Of a DNA stretch of 64,000 bases, positions 42,658 through 54,778 are shown one piece after another. Made by a program: the position numbers and the translations under genes. The first letter of the stretch is position 1; each line of letters begins with the position of its first letter. The notes beneath the pieces are model-generated. The model saw nothing but the letters and a program-made list of their open reading frames with translations, ran no database searches and was not told the origin of the DNA. Source of the DNA: Amphibacillus sediminis NBRC 103570 (GTDB taxonomy: Bacteria > Bacillota > Bacilli > Bacillales > Amphibacillaceae); assembly GCF_001552275.1 (NCBI RefSeq), contig NZ_BCQW01000011.1, forward strand, positions 39,013 to 103,012, in the 5' to 3' direction.

Positions 42658-43020
42658 TTAATTTTTTAAAATTTGATTGATTTGCGTCTTGGCCTCAACA
42701 ATATTAAACGGCTTAGAAAAGTAACCTTTTACAGACATGAATTTATCAGTTTTTGGCCTTATTTCATCAATAAGTCCACTCATAACAATTGTGGGAATGT
42801 GATAGCCTTGATCTTCCAGTTGGGCTATGACCTTACTGCCATTCATTATGGGTAAGCGATAGTCTATGATAAGCAAATCTGGTTGTGAACGTTTTATTTC
42901 TTCGATAGCTACAATACCATTTTCACAACTCGTCACTCGGTATCCCTCACTGCGAATAATTTCCTCTAGTAAAAAACGGATTCCCTTTTGATCATCAACA
43001 ATTAAAACATTTTTTGACAT
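42658..43020 (-). CDS. spo0F: Sporulation phosphorelay response regulator Spo0F
   Basis: 120 residues, a single receiver domain with no output domain. Acidic D9 and D10, phosphorylated D53 in LLIIDYRLP, S81 (threonine in B. subtilis) and K103 in YFSKPFN make a complete active site. Spo0F passes phosphate from the Kin kinases to Spo0B and on to Spo0A. The place between fbaA and pyrG is the B. subtilis one. The helix 4 region differs from B. subtilis (SGLIDEIRPK against TAYGELDMI), which may reflect other partners. Confidence 0.92.
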   Translation of the reverse strand: MSKNVLIVDDQKGIRFLLEEIIRSEGYRVTSCENGIVAIEEIKRSQPDLLIIDYRLPIMNGSKVIAQLEDQGYHIPTIVMSGLIDEIRPKTDKFMSVKGYFSKPFNIVEAKTQINQILKN

Positions 43021-43052
43021 TTACACCCCACCTTTTGTAATATATTTCTAAT

Positions 43053-43073
43053 ATTATAAAATATTTGTCGATT
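43053..43073 (-). promoter_or_regulatory. Candidate Spo0A box at the spo0F promoter
   Basis: TTTGTCGATT (43064-43073 on the plus strand) is one base from the 0A-box core TTTGTCGAA. It sits 5 bp upstream of a TATAAT on the minus strand (43053-43058) reading toward spo0F. spo0F is controlled by Spo0A in B. subtilis. Confidence 0.45.
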
Positions 43074-43410
43074 GTAGTCTAAGGCAAAACTAAGGCTTAC
43101 TCCATAAAGAGTTGGCAACAAGCATTTTTTGCTATATTCTAGATTTATTTATCAATATCCTGCAAAGGACATGAATTTTTGCCGAAAAATTCTTCCTAAT
43201 GCTCATAAAGCTGGAGATTCAGAATGGAGTTAAGCAAGCTACAAAATAGACTTAGAGCAGAGAAGCCTTCACCTCTAACAACTTTTGAGCGAGAACACCA
43301 GTGTAGCAATGTCTATCGCTACGCCTTGGTAATTCCGACTGAAAAGTTACTCTAAGTCCTACGTGCTCGATGGGCTGTTTTCGTCTTTCACGACCATCTA
43401 TATATTAGCC
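43074..43410. other. Intergenic region between pyrG and spo0F, no gene seen
   Basis: No supported gene. There is no pyrG terminator before repeat A5 and no repeat copy in this stretch. Confidence 0.35.
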
Positions 43411-43643
43411 ATAAAATAAAACTTCGTTCAGTGGTGGGTTCAACGCATAGGATGTGCTCGTGCAGACGTTGTGACACGACGAGTCAGCTTCCTCTCCCCC
43501 CACTGAACGTTAGTTGAACCAATCGGGCCGTTACTGGCTGTTGGATCTCCCACTTTGACACGACATGTCCTTTATTTCAGTGGGAGTCTTACAAAAGCCC
43601 TTCGATGGGGCGAGTAATCGCAGCCTCAGCCAGTTACACTGCG
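43411..43643 (-). repeat. Family A repeat, copy A5
   Basis: 233 bp. On the minus strand it begins after TTAT (complement of 43644-43647) with CGCAGTGTAACTGGCTGAGG and ends GTTTTATTTTAT. It starts 35 bp after the pyrG stop codon. Confidence 0.82.
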
Positions 43644-43678
43644 ATAACTTAGTACTATTTGTCGTTGTCACACATCTA

Positions 43679-45292
<1,614 letters not shown>

Positions 45293-45349
45293 TTACAATA
45301 TTCAATAAGTTTAAATGATAAAAATAATAAAATAATGCCACATGCTTTG

Positions 45350-45496
45350 ATAAAGTGAAACTTCGTTCAGTGGGGTTTCGATACATAGGATGTGCTTGCG
45401 CAGACATTGCGACACGACGTCGCGAACATAGTCAGCTTCTTCTCTCCCCTACTGAACATTAGTTGAACCAGCCCCAGCCCGTTACACTACACTGCG
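45350..45496 (-). repeat. Family A repeat, copy A6 (internally deleted)
   Basis: 147 bp. Both ends are kept (CGCAGTGTAGTGTAACGG after TTAT, and GTTTCACTTTAT) with the outer stem AGTAGGGG/CCCCACT, but the middle hairpins are deleted. It lies between rpoE and pyrG, 73 bp from the pyrG start. Confidence 0.78.
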
Positions 45497-45500
45497 ATAA

Positions 45501-45860
45501 TTAAACAGGCCGAAGTCAAACCCAAAAGTCAATCATACTATGAACCTTTATGTTGGACCTGCATTTTCGATTGGGTTTACTTAGACTTGTTCTTTTAACA
45601 GTAAGGTAATGAATAGGTTTTCCCACGCCCTTCACTTCCGTCTAGTCTAGTTTGCCAAACATGGATTAGAAAAAACATAACGTGAGCCCCTCCTTAGTGT
45701 AACGTGAGAATTTTCCCAAATGAGGGCTAGCAAAACTTATCAGAGGTATTGGTATTCCTTCCTCCCAGCTTAGCCCCTATTAAGGGACTTATCTTGGAGT
45801 GGGTTTTACGGACGGATTAACACCTTGATGAAATACCCACCCATTTCAGATGTTAAATAA
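45501..45860. other. pyrG upstream region, unresolved
   Basis: No gene is supported on either strand. The octamer AACGTGAG occurs twice (about 45679 and 45711). The stretch should contain the pyrG promoter if transcription does not come from rpoE. Confidence 0.35.
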
Positions 45861-45885
45861 AGAAAAACCGAGAAGATCACTCGGT
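45860..45885 (-). terminator. Short hairpin terminator between rpoE and pyrG
   Basis: Minus strand ACCGAG, 7-nt loop, CTCGGT then TTTTTC. A compact rho-independent terminator in the transcription direction, about 240 bp after rpoE and 590 bp before pyrG. It could end rpoE read-through or a leader RNA. Confidence 0.6.
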
Positions 45886-45930
45886 CCTTTAAACCTTTCG
45901 GAGCTTTAACCGCTTCAACATAATTCAACT

Positions 45931-46003
45931 TGATTTAGCGGAAATTTATCGAGCTTCGCTCGATAAAATCTGGAAGCAAATACGCCAAGGGCGCATTTGA
46001 TAT
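45931..46003 (-). repeat. Family B repeat, copy B7 (left part only)
   Basis: Reads on the plus strand GATTTAGCGGAAATTTATCG, then GAGCTTCGCTCGATAAAATC and ACGCCAAGGGCGCATTTGAT. The right half of B is missing. Confidence 0.7.
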
Positions 46004-46026
46004 TAGCTACTCGCTTATAATTAAAT

Positions 46027-46060
46027 AAAAACGTCCCCCTATAGAATAGGGGGACGTATT
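46027..46060 (-). terminator. rpoE terminator
   Basis: A perfect stem ACGTCCCCCTAT/ATAGGGGGACGT followed by TTTTTAT on the minus strand, about 70 bp after the rpoE stop. Confidence 0.88.
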
Positions 46061-46126
46061 CTTAAATTAAATCATAGAGCCCAAATAAAATATTACGCAC
46101 AGATTTAAAAAAAGTCAAGCGCCTTT

Positions 46127-46693
46127 TTATTTTTGCTCTTCCTGATCTTCTTCTTCAACATCATCTTCATCTTCATCATAGACATCTTCGTCATCTTCGT
46201 ATTCATCTTCATAATCATCATCTTCAAAGACATCATCAAGATCATCATCAATTAAATCATCTGCTGCCAAGTCTATATCCTCTTCATCTTCATCATCAAA
46301 TCCTGCTTCAACAAAGTCCAATGGAACTTCGGTTAGATCCTCAGACGGATCGATTGCATCTTCCAACACCTTGCTGGTCGATTTTTTCTTTTTCTTCTTC
46401 TTTTTCTTACGCTCGGTTGTAATTTCCTCATCAATTTGTTCTACTGGATACCATACCTTCAGCCCCCAAAGACCAGAGCCTAACGTTAAAAAACGTCCAT
46501 CAATATTCAGATCTGTATAGAATTGAGCAATAAATGCTTCTTTATCAGCTGAAGAAAATCGTTTTAATTCAGCTACTTTATCGAACAAATCCTGATAATT
46601 TAATGCTTTTTTTTCATGCTCCAATATAATGATGGCTAATTCTATCATGGAAAGATCATGTAAATTATCATGGTTTAACTTAACTGAGCTCAC
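46127..46693 (-). CDS. rpoE: RNA polymerase delta subunit
   Basis: 188 residues. A folded N-terminal HARE-type domain (IAQFYTDLNIDGRFLTLGSG, WGLKVWYP) is followed by a run of nine lysines (about residues 97-105) and a long, very acidic disordered tail. Delta helps RNA polymerase release from nucleic acid and recycle. The lysine tract followed by acid is also present in B. subtilis, where it shapes the tail. A GTG at 46693 is the likely start (GGGAGTG upstream). Neighbour order rpoE-pyrG is conserved. Confidence 0.95.
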   Translation of the reverse strand: MSSVKLNHDNLHDLSMIELAIIILEHEKKALNYQDLFDKVAELKRFSSADKEAFIAQFYTDLNIDGRFLTLGSGLWGLKVWYPVEQIDEEITTERKKKKKKKKKSTSKVLEDAIDPSEDLTEVPLDFVEAGFDDEDEEDIDLAADDLIDDDLDDVFEDDDYEDEYEDDEDVYDEDEDDVEEEDQEEQK

Positions 46694-46830
46694 CGTTTTA
46701 GCACTCCCTTTATTTCATATTGTCCTGTTCACAATCTCAACAAGCTGATTGCTTCTTTCTTATCTCCTGTACATTATATGGGTATGGACTTGAAAATGCA
46801 ATATGATAAGCTCGACAAGCAAAAAAGTCC

Positions 46831-47418
46831 TTAGCTTTGAACAAATTCGAGTAACTGAGCTAACTTGTCTTTGGTCAGTTCACCTGAATTATCATAAATA
46901 TAAATATGACCATCCGGTATATTCCAATTAATAGTTGGAATAAAGTTCACTCGTGTTTCGTAGCTATCCCAATTCTCGAGCTTCCATCTATCACGCACTG
47001 TTCCTCTGTTTTCAATGCGCTTACGTTGTTGTTCGATATCTGACAGTGTCACGACGATAACTTTAACCTTTACCTCTTCATATGTCTTGTTAGCAGCTGC
47101 TAACACTTGATCAAGCCATGCTTGATCCTTAAGCTCTGCCGTAAAAGGGGAAATCATAAAGACATTTTGACCCATTCGGAGATTTTCTATACAAATATCT
47201 TTCGTTGTGTCATATTCTAAATCTCTTAAATTTTCTTTGTAAAAATCGGAATCCCGGTCATCCTTGGCTAAGCCTTGCTGCTCAAGGTAGTGTTCAACAA
47301 ATCGACCACCTACTGTATCACGATCCAGGAAAGCACATGGTACATGTGCCGCTATTCGTTCCGCTACTGTCGATTTGCCTGTGCCTGCTACTCCGACAAA
47401 AAAAACTAACTGTTGCAT
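46831..47418 (-). CDS. P-loop kinase-like ATPase (AAA_33 type)
   Basis: 195 residues. The N-terminus FFVGVAGTGKSTVAERIA holds a Walker A (G9-S16), then a lid-like region and NRGTVRDRWKLENW near the C-terminus, so it is a small P-loop phosphotransferase of the AAA_33 or zeta-toxin-like kinase type. The substrate is not evident and no antitoxin gene is beside it, so a toxin role is not supported. GGAGGGGTGTAATTA precedes the ATG. It lies between rpoE and argS, a place where B. subtilis has other genes. Confidence 0.7.
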   Translation of the reverse strand: MQQLVFFVGVAGTGKSTVAERIAAHVPCAFLDRDTVGGRFVEHYLEQQGLAKDDRDSDFYKENLRDLEYDTTKDICIENLRMGQNVFMISPFTAELKDQAWLDQVLAAANKTYEEVKVKVIVVTLSDIEQQRKRIENRGTVRDRWKLENWDSYETRVNFIPTINWNIPDGHIYIYDNSGELTKDKLAQLLEFVQS

Positions 47419-47618
47419 TAATTACACCCCTCCCAAGAATGTGAACATTTTCTTTCTTTATGTTAACGCATACAGTAAAAAAATGCATGCCTTTTCTTCA
47501 TTTTATTTTGGCTATTAAGGGAAAGAAAATGACTCGGAGAATTTGGCTAGAGAATTGTCGAAAGTTCAGCATATTGACTATAACTAATGTCAGAAAATGA
47601 ACAGGTTTCAACTAAGTT

Positions 47619-47652
47619 AACTCCGCAAAGGCTAGATACCCTCTGCGGAGTT
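47619..47652 (-). terminator. argS terminator hairpin
   Basis: A perfect 9-bp stem AACTCCGCA/TGCGGAGTT about 55 bp after argS. The T-run on the minus strand is weak (AACTT), so it may be a stabiliser rather than a strong terminator. Confidence 0.5.
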
Positions 47653-47707
47653 AGTCGACGATAAGGCCTTTCCCTTTATTGGCCATACAACAAAAAGTAA
47701 AACGACT

Positions 47708-49375
47708 CTACATGCTTTCAAGTGCGGATACACCTATTAAACGTAATGCATTTGCAATAGTAGTCCGAACGGCCTGCATTAAAGCAAGACGTGCCTTCGT
47801 TTTAGCTGGTTCACTCGGTTCAAGTACCTTTTCGGCATTATAATAGCTGTGTAACAATGAGGCTAAATCGAACACATACTGTGTTATTCGGTGTGGTGTT
47901 CGATTAATGGCTGCATCAGCGATGACTTGTGGAAAATCACCAAGGTGCTTTAACACAGCTTCAGCCTTTTCACTATTCAAGTATGATAAATCAGACGTGC
48001 TCGGTTCAAACCCTTGTCCCTTAGCTTGCTTTAATAGGGTACAAATTCTAGCATGCGCATATTGAACATAATAAACGGGGTTATCATTCGACTCTGACTT
48101 GGCCAAATCCATATCAAAGTCTAAGTGAGCGTCACTTGAACGCATCACAAAGAAATAACGCATTGCATCAATGCCAACCTCTTCCATTAATTCACGTAAC
48201 GTAACAGCTTTACCCGTACGCTTACTCATCTTGACTTTTTCACCATTCTCAAAAAGATTGACCATCTGAATAATTTGGACCTCTAGTTTGTCAGCGTCAT
48301 GACCTAAGGCTTGAATGGCTGCTTTCATTCTTGGGATATAACCGTGATGATCGGCTCCCCATATGTTAATCAATTGATCAAAGCCTCGGTCTAATTTATT
48401 TTTATGATAGGCGATATCTGGTGTTAAATAAGTATAGGAGCCATCCTGTTTAACCAGCACACGATCCTTGTCATCGCCAAATGCTGTGGTTCTAAACCAA
48501 GTAGCACCATCTTCTTGATAAGTATGGCCTTGCTCTGCTAGCAAGTCTAGCGTTGGCTCAACTTTACCTGTTTGATACAATGAGCTTTCTGAAAACCAGT
48601 GATCAAAATGGACGCGGAAATCTGATAAATCTTTAGCTAGCTTATCTAATTCATATTTTAACCCATGTTCACGGAAAAACGCTAAGCGTTCTTCCTGAGG
48701 CTTGTGAACCCAAGTATCTTGGTACTGTTCGGCAAGGTCCGCTCCAATTGCAATAATATCTTTTCCGTGATAACCGTCTTCAGGCATTGGAACATCCTTT
48801 CCTAGTGCCTGCATGTAGCGTGCTTCAACAGATAAAGCTAAGTTATTAATCTGATTTCCTGCATCATTAATATAATATTCACGTTCAACTTCAAATCCAG
48901 CAGCATCTAGTAGATGACAAAGTGAATCACCAACAGAAGCCCCACGTGCGTGACCGAGATGAAGGTCGCCAGTTGGATTAGCTGAAACAAATTCTACTTG
49001 AACACGTTGACCTGACCCTATATCAGAGCGTCCATAATCTACGCCTTGATCAAGAATTGCCGGAATTAAGTTGGTCAAATAATGATTATCGATAAAAAAA
49101 TTGACAAACCCAGGTCCTGCTATCTCAATATTTGTAATCGCTGCTTTCGATTGATCGATCGTATTGACAAGTTGTTCAGCAATTTGACGAGGAGGCTGTT
49201 TAGCCACTCGCGCCAGCTGCATCGCAATATTAGTAGCATAATCGCCATGACGCGGATCTTTAGGTTTCTCCAAGATGATTTCAGGTAGCTCGTCAGCTTT
49301 AGCTAGTCCTGATGTCAACACAGCCTCCTTAATTCCAGCTTTTAATTTCTCTTGCATTTCCTGCACAATGCTCAT
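47708..49375 (-). CDS. argS: Arginyl-tRNA synthetase
   Basis: 555 residues, class I synthetase. The HIGH-type motif is DLHLGHARG, the KMSKS-type motif is [13 protein letters not shown], and the C-terminal DALR anticodon-binding domain is present. It charges tRNA-Arg. The start ATG (49375) overlaps the ywiB stop by four bases (ATGA), so the pair is translationally coupled as in B. subtilis. Confidence 0.97.
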   Translation of the reverse strand: MSIVQEMQEKLKAGIKEAVLTSGLAKADELPEIILEKPKDPRHGDYATNIAMQLARVAKQPPRQIAEQLVNTIDQSKAAITNIEIAGPGFVNFFIDNHYLTNLIPAILDQGVDYGRSDIGSGQRVQVEFVSANPTGDLHLGHARGASVGDSLCHLLDAAGFEVEREYYINDAGNQINNLALSVEARYMQALGKDVPMPEDGYHGKDIIAIGADLAEQYQDTWVHKPQEERLAFFREHGLKYELDKLAKDLSDFRVHFDHWFSESSLYQTGKVEPTLDLLAEQGHTYQEDGATWFRTTAFGDDKDRVLVKQDGSYTYLTPDIAYHKNKLDRGFDQLINIWGADHHGYIPRMKAAIQALGHDADKLEVQIIQMVNLFENGEKVKMSKRTGKAVTLRELMEEVGIDAMRYFFVMRSSDAHLDFDMDLAKSESNDNPVYYVQYAHARICTLLKQAKGQGFEPSTSDLSYLNSEKAEAVLKHLGDFPQVIADAAINRTPHRITQYVFDLASLLHSYYNAEKVLEPSEPAKTKARLALMQAVRTTIANALRLIGVSALESM

Positions 49376-49797
49376 GATTCATCCTCCTTGATAGTAAGTA
49401 ACAGCTTATGTTGTCGTTCATTTTCACCACTTAATTTTGTTGAATAGTCAATTAATAATTGACCCATTTCTGGCTGATAGGTAAGGGATTTTGTATAGGT
49501 TTCCATATAGATAATCCCAAATTGGTGTCGATAAATATTTTCTGTATACTGAGCAGGCTTAAATTGTTGTTTCATTTCGACACCGCCTGAACGGTTAATC
49601 GTTACTTGCTCAGCTTTTATCGTGATCATCGTCTGTACCTTAGGCTGATCATCTATTTCTTCCGTAAAGCGAAGGACCGTTTTCGTTAATGTATTAAACA
49701 TTTGACCATCAGCTTTAATTTTAGTCACTTGTCTACCACTATCATCCTTTATTTCTGTTTCTAACTCAATTTTAACAAATCGCTTGTCTGCTTGCAT
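49372..49797 (-). CDS. ywiB: YwiB, DUF1934 lipocalin-like protein
   Basis: 141 residues, all-beta pattern typical of the DUF1934/YwiB family of unknown function ([36 protein letters not shown]). It is coupled to argS by a four-base overlap. ATG at 49797 follows AAGG by 9 nt; another in-frame ATG at 49806 overlaps that site. Confidence 0.85.
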   Translation of the reverse strand: MQADKRFVKIELETEIKDDSGRQVTKIKADGQMFNTLTKTVLRFTEEIDDQPKVQTMITIKAEQVTINRSGGVEMKQQFKPAQYTENIYRHQFGIIYMETYTKSLTYQPEMGQLLIDYSTKLSGENERQHKLLLTIKEDES

Positions 49798-49928
49798 ATC
49801 GATCATCCTTAAACCTATTAAGTATTTCTAAGTATAGAAATGATTGTGAGGAAACTCAAGGGGAAATTTATCTTTTCTAGATCTTTTGATCAAAATAATC
49901 AAACAAATATGACAGTTCTTACTTTTAT

Positions 49929-50133
49929 CTCAGTGTAACTGGCTGGGGCTGCGATTACTCGCCCCATCGAAGGGCTTTTGTATGACTCCTACTTCAAGAA
50001 ATAAGGGACCCGATTGGTTCAACTCACGTATAGCGGGGAGAGAGGAAGCCGACTAAGTTCGAAGTCGTGTCGCAACGTCTACACGAGCACATCCTATGTG
50101 TCGAAATCCCCACTGAACGAAGTTTCACTTTAT
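49929..50133 (+). repeat. Family A repeat, copy A7
   Basis: 205 bp and the only near-complete copy in plus orientation. It follows TTAT (49925-49928), starts CTCAGTGTAACTGGCTGGGG, contains stem TGGGGC...GCCCCA and outer stem, and ends GTTTCACTTTAT at 50133. Confidence 0.85.
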
Positions 50134-50364
50134 ATTACAAAAACGACTAACCCTAAAGCATGGACGGATTAATCGATTTTGCAGTCTTCGAAAAAAACGA
50201 GTATGGTCAGCGAAAGATATTTTTTATGCTTCTCCAGTCAGAGCAATCATTGGAAAAAATGAGTATAAGCAACTTAACTTTGTGCTCATGAGTATCCTTT
50301 ACTCTAACTGTTAGGTTAAATGAAGCCTGAATAATAATTTGTTACAGATTCCTATTTTTACTTT

Positions 50365-51237
50365 CTATTTGACCCAGCCTAAGAGCATCTCGCGAACAAA
50401 TTTACTTGCAGCTATAGCCGTCTTCTCAGTCGGATCATATGCTGGGGCCACCTCAACAAGATCTGCCCCGACAATATTAACGTTAGCATCAGCTAACAAA
50501 TGAATGGCTTGAAGCAATTCTTTCGAACTAATTCCCCCTGCTTCCGCTGTCCCTGTACCAGGAGCGTATGCAGGATCGAGCACATCAATATCGATCGTAA
50601 CATACACATCTGAACCAGCCAATCTAGGAAGAACTTTAGCTAGTGGCTCAGCTACTTGAAAACGATAAAGATGCATCCCACTCTCGTTCGCGTAAACAAA
50701 TTCTTCTCGCATTCCTGAACGAATACCAAATGAATAGACATTCTCAGCACCAATTAAATCACAAATTTTACGTACTGGTGTCGAATGAGACAGTGACTCC
50801 CCTTCGTATTCCTCGCGTAAATCTGCATGTGCATCAATGTGAATAAGCTTTAAGTCTGGATATTTTTGATAAACAGCTTGTACGACTGGCCATGTAACAA
50901 GATGCTCACCACCTAATCCTAACGGGAATTTATTTTGCTGCAATAACTCTGTTATATAGTTGTATATGGCAGTTAAGCTCCGCTCTGCGTTACCAAATGG
51001 CAATGGAATATCCCCTGCATCAAAATAGGCTACTTCCTCTAAATGCTTGTCTAAATAAGGGCTATATTCTTCTAACCCTATTGATGCTTCACGAATTCGA
51101 TTTGGTCCAAAACGAGATCCTGGACGAAAACTTACCGTCCAGTCCATTGGCATGCCGTATATGACAGCACGGGCTTGCTCAAAATCAGGTCTAGACATAA
51201 TAAATACCTTCCCTGAATAGGCATCATCAAATCGCAT
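50365..51237 (-). CDS. speB: Agmatinase
   Basis: 290 residues, ureohydrolase family. Dimanganese ligands are visible in LGGEHLVTWP, LIHIDAHADLRE and TIDIDVLDPAYAPGTG. It hydrolyses agmatine to putrescine and urea. It follows speE by 12 bp, so product and user (putrescine aminopropylation to spermidine) are made together. GGAGATAAAGAT precedes the ATG. Confidence 0.95.
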   Translation of the reverse strand: MRFDDAYSGKVFIMSRPDFEQARAVIYGMPMDWTVSFRPGSRFGPNRIREASIGLEEYSPYLDKHLEEVAYFDAGDIPLPFGNAERSLTAIYNYITELLQQNKFPLGLGGEHLVTWPVVQAVYQKYPDLKLIHIDAHADLREEYEGESLSHSTPVRKICDLIGAENVYSFGIRSGMREEFVYANESGMHLYRFQVAEPLAKVLPRLAGSDVYVTIDIDVLDPAYAPGTGTAEAGGISSKELLQAIHLLADANVNIVGADLVEVAPAYDPTEKTAIAASKFVREMLLGWVK

Positions 51238-51249
51238 ATCTTTATCTCC

Positions 51250-52071
51250 TTACTTTGTTAGATCTTCGACGAATTTTGGCAATGCAAAGCTTGCCTCATG
51301 TATCGACTTTGTATAGTACTTTGTATCGATATCTTGGTATGTGGCATCTTTTAATGGATCATATTTTTTGCTCCCAATCGTGAAGGTCCATAGTCCGCTA
51401 GGATATGTCGGGATATTAGCTGTGTAGAGTTTGGTAATTGGAAAAATCTCGTTAACGTCTTTAAAGACTTGTTTAATCAAATCTGCTTTAAACCATGGGT
51501 TATCTGATTGTGCGACAAAGATTCCATCTTCTTTAAGAGCCTTACTAATACCAGCATAAAAGCCTTTGGTAAATAAATTAACTGCCGGACCGACAGGCTC
51601 TGTTGAATCGACCATAATCACATCATATGCTGCTTCACTTTCAGCAATATGCATAAAGCCATCCCCTACTTTAACCTCAACTCTGGGATCATCTAGTGTA
51701 CCCGCAATGGTTGGTAAATACTGTTTTGATGTCTCAATGACACGTCTGTCAATCTCCACCAGTACTGCTTTTTCTACGGAAGGATGCTTAAGCACTTCAC
51801 GGATTACCCCACCATCACCGCCGCCAACAACTAGCACATGCTTTGGATTAGGATGGGTAAACAATGGGACATGACTGATCATTTCATGATACACAAACTC
51901 GTCTTTTTCTGTTGTCATGACCATTCCATCAAGAACAAGCATATTGCCCCATTCATTGGTCTCAAGCATATCAAGCCTTTGAAAGTCTGTTTGCTCTTCA
52001 GCTAAAGTACGTTTAACCTTCGCTGTAATCCCAAAGCCATCAGTCTGTTTTTCTGTATACCACAAATCCAT
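51250..52071 (-). CDS. speE: Spermidine synthase
   Basis: 273 residues. Transfers aminopropyl from decarboxylated SAM to putrescine. The nucleotide-binding [17 protein letters not shown] and the catalytic [14 protein letters not shown] motifs are intact, with the N-terminal beta domain ([20 protein letters not shown]). It is divergent from the class A PBP gene, with 175 bp between the two starts. Confidence 0.96.
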   Translation of the reverse strand: MDLWYTEKQTDGFGITAKVKRTLAEEQTDFQRLDMLETNEWGNMLVLDGMVMTTEKDEFVYHEMISHVPLFTHPNPKHVLVVGGGDGGVIREVLKHPSVEKAVLVEIDRRVIETSKQYLPTIAGTLDDPRVEVKVGDGFMHIAESEAAYDVIMVDSTEPVGPAVNLFTKGFYAGISKALKEDGIFVAQSDNPWFKADLIKQVFKDVNEIFPITKLYTANIPTYPSGLWTFTIGSKKYDPLKDATYQDIDTKYYTKSIHEASFALPKFVEDLTK

Positions 52072-52172
52072 TATTTGTCACTCCTTGATTTAGCAAATTA
52101 TCATTTTATAAATTGAAACACATTCATTTTAGAGTTTTTTGAAGAAAAAGCAAGCTTTTTTTAGACGAAAAT

Positions 52173-52202
52173 GTTTAAAGCACTTTCAATATCGTGATAC
52201 TG
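52173..52202 (+). promoter_or_regulatory. Candidate sigma-F promoter of the class A PBP gene
   Basis: GTTTA (52173-52177), 15 bp, CGTGATACTG (52193-52202). The -35 is a full match and the -10 matches 9 of 10 positions of the sigma-F consensus. B. subtilis pbpG, the syntenic gene, is expressed in the forespore. Confidence 0.65.
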
Positions 52203-52246
52203 AATAATTAAGCAATCCTTAGTTAGTATGGAAGGAATGAAGTAGG

Positions 52247-54157
52247 ATGGGTAAAATAATTCGGCACACCATTATTTGGACTGGTGCAGGGCTTGGACTA
52301 TTCATGATAACCATGTTTGTCACCATTTATTTGCTTGGTCCGCCCGACCTTAATAATCAGCCTATTACTATTTATGATGATGAAGGCGAAGTACTAGTTG
52401 CCTTATACCCTGATGGACAAACAACCTGGCAGCAATTAGATGAGATAAATCCAACGCTTATTGAAGCCACATTAGTCATGGAAGATCGTCGCTTCTATCA
52501 ACATGGTGGACTTGATCTAAAAAGAGTAGGTGGCGCTATGTTAGAAAATATTCGTCATGGTCGTTTAAAGGAAGGCGCCAGTACTATTAGCCAACAGTAT
52601 GCCCGTAATCTATATTTAAGCCACGAGAGAACATGGACACGAAAACTAAAAGAAGCATTTTACGCATTGAGACTTGAATGGTTTTACGATAAGGATACCA
52701 TTCTAGAAGGGTACTTTAACACCATTTATTACGGTCATGGTATATATGGAGCAGAGGCGGCTAGCCAATTTTATTTTGGCAAATCGACTGATGCATTATC
52801 CAATGCAGAAATTGCCTTGCTTGTTGCCATTCCGAACCGTCCAAATGCCAATTCTCCAATCGATCACATTCAACAGGCTAAACAAGAACAGCACCGTGTC
52901 ATTCGACGTCTAGTCGATGAGGAAATATTATCTGACACAGAGGGGTACTTAGCAAGTATAGAACAATTTGAAATTGTTGGCGAACAAGAAACTGATCCTC
53001 ATATTGGCTATATAGCAGACTATGTTATCAATGAGGCAAAGTCAATACTAGGACAAAATCAGCTTGATGGTTATCAGCTTTATACAACATTTAACGCAAA
53101 GGATCAACAAGCACTATCCAAAGCAGTCCTGCAGCACATCAATAAAGATGAATTACAGGTAGGGGCAATCACTGCTGATCCAAATATAGGAGCGATCAAG
53201 GCTATTATTGGTGGGGTAAATTATCAGGAGAGTCCTTTTAATCGAGCCATCCAGGCTAAGCGTATGTTAGGCTCTACCTTTAAACCCATTTTATATTATA
53301 CTGCATTGGAGAATGGCTTTACTGCGGCAACCACACTTGTCAGTGAGCCTACTTTCTTCCAATTTAATGACGGGACAAGTTATGCACCAGGTAATTTCAA
53401 TCAGGCCTATGCCCAAGATTCGGTTACGCTAGCCCAAGCGCTTGCATTAAGTGACAATATCTATGCAATTAAAACACAGCTTTTTTTAACGCCTGAACGC
53501 GTTGTTGAACAAAGTCGCATGCTGGGGATTACAAGTGAACTTGACCCAGTCCCATCCTTAGCACTTGGGACATCATCCGTCAGCGTCTTGGAGCTATTAA
53601 CTGCGTACAGTCACTTTGCAAATGGTGGCTATCAGGTTAGACCTTTTTCAGTGACTAGGGTTGAGAGTGCTGAGGGGGAAATTATTTACCAACATTCCAT
53701 TGAACGGAGAGAGCAGGTTCTTGACCCACAACAAACGTTTATCCTAAATCAACTGCTTACAGGTATGTTCGATCCAAATTTATCAAGCTATTTATCCGTT
53801 ACTGGAGGTTCGATCAGTGAGGAGCTATCAGGTGACTATGCAGGTAAGAGTGGTTCGACTCCATCAGATCATTGGATGATTGGTTATAGCCCAGAATTAA
53901 TTGTCGCAGTGTGGACAGGTTATGATGATAATCGTAACCTAGAGCAAACACAAGCTGCCAAATTAATTTGGCGCGATGCAATAGAGGCGGGCCATAGCCA
54001 AGGGAGTGATGCTTTTACCGTCCCACCAGGAATTGTAGCCGCTTATATTGATCCCAGCTCGGGTAAACTAAGCAGTGAGCATTGCCCTGTCAGTCGACTG
54101 ATGTTTTTTGTAGAAGGGACAGAGCCTAAACAATATTGTCAAATACACGATCAATAA
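52247..54157 (+). CDS. pbpG: Class A penicillin-binding protein (PbpG/PBP2d-like)
   Basis: 636 residues. Short cytoplasmic tail, one membrane helix (about 9-31), glycosyltransferase domain with catalytic E79 in MEDRRFYQHGG and the GASTISQQYARNL and EGYFNTIYYGHGIYG motifs, then a transpeptidase domain with nucleophile S343 in GSTFKP, SDN and KSG (AGKSGSTPSDHW). It polymerises and cross-links peptidoglycan. The position next to speE and a sigma-F-like promoter point to the sporulation PBP of B. subtilis ywhE/pbpG. AAGGAATGAAGTAGG precedes the ATG. Confidence 0.9.
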   Translation: MGKIIRHTIIWTGAGLGLFMITMFVTIYLLGPPDLNNQPITIYDDEGEVLVALYPDGQTTWQQLDEINPTLIEATLVMEDRRFYQHGGLDLKRVGGAMLENIRHGRLKEGASTISQQYARNLYLSHERTWTRKLKEAFYALRLEWFYDKDTILEGYFNTIYYGHGIYGAEAASQFYFGKSTDALSNAEIALLVAIPNRPNANSPIDHIQQAKQEQHRVIRRLVDEEILSDTEGYLASIEQFEIVGEQETDPHIGYIADYVINEAKSILGQNQLDGYQLYTTFNAKDQQALSKAVLQHINKDELQVGAITADPNIGAIKAIIGGVNYQESPFNRAIQAKRMLGSTFKPILYYTALENGFTAATTLVSEPTFFQFNDGTSYAPGNFNQAYAQDSVTLAQALALSDNIYAIKTQLFLTPERVVEQSRMLGITSELDPVPSLALGTSSVSVLELLTAYSHFANGGYQVRPFSVTRVESAEGEIIYQHSIERREQVLDPQQTFILNQLLTGMFDPNLSSYLSVTGGSISEELSGDYAGKSGSTPSDHWMIGYSPELIVAVWTGYDDNRNLEQTQAAKLIWRDAIEAGHSQGSDAFTVPPGIVAAYIDPSSGKLSSEHCPVSRLMFFVEGTEPKQYCQIHDQ

Positions 54158-54370
54158 CAACAACAACTTAGGGGTCTTATCCAGTTAGACAAAGCGGATA
54201 AAGTCTAACAGAAAAGGTTCTAGCTTGTTTTAGATCGCTTTAATTTCGACAACGGCTAAAAGAAAATCTATTCTTATCATTTGTAAAACATTAAGTGCCG
54301 TTTACTAAGTGGTAAAACGGATTAAAACAATAGGCTTACTAAAAAGAGAGTGAACTCCCTAGAAGAACCC

Positions 54371-54560
54371 AATCCGCCTTGGCGTATTTGTACCCTGATT
54401 TTATTGATTGAGGCTCGATAACTTGTTTTGAAAATCTGGGGCATGCGCCGGAGGCTTTAACTTATTCAGCCAAGGTTTGGAAGTCCAACTGAATGTTGAA
54501 AACAAATAGGCATTCATCCCACCACTATAGAAGCGGGAGACTTCTGCTGAATAAAAGAAT
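54371..54560 (+). repeat. Family B repeat, copy B8
   Basis: About 190 bp, nearly complete: AATCCGCCTTGGCGTATTTG, then GCGCCGGAGGCTTTAACTTA, AAATAGGCATTCATCCCACC and GCGGGAGACTTCTGCTGAAT. It lies after the PBP gene; nothing coding is seen in 54158-54778. Confidence 0.8.
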
Positions 54561-54778
54561 TGCGCGGAAAAGAGCAAACGCTTGAATTTTGAACTGTGAT
54601 AGAATTGGAGCAGCTCTATAGCCTATTTGCGTTTGCTTTCTCAACGCCAATCGATAATATGTTAACTTTATTTTTTAACAGCAAGCCAATAAATAAAAAC
54701 CGTCGAGTTCTTCACGCCCTGTTAGAGAGCCCCTCTCCTTTATTGTTTCGTTTTAGCGCGGTCTCCTGAGTTGTTTAC

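Noticed and set aside
46831..47418. Zeta-toxin call for the P-loop gene
   Set aside because: Walker A fits, but no epsilon-like antitoxin gene is adjacent and no zeta-specific residues were identified.
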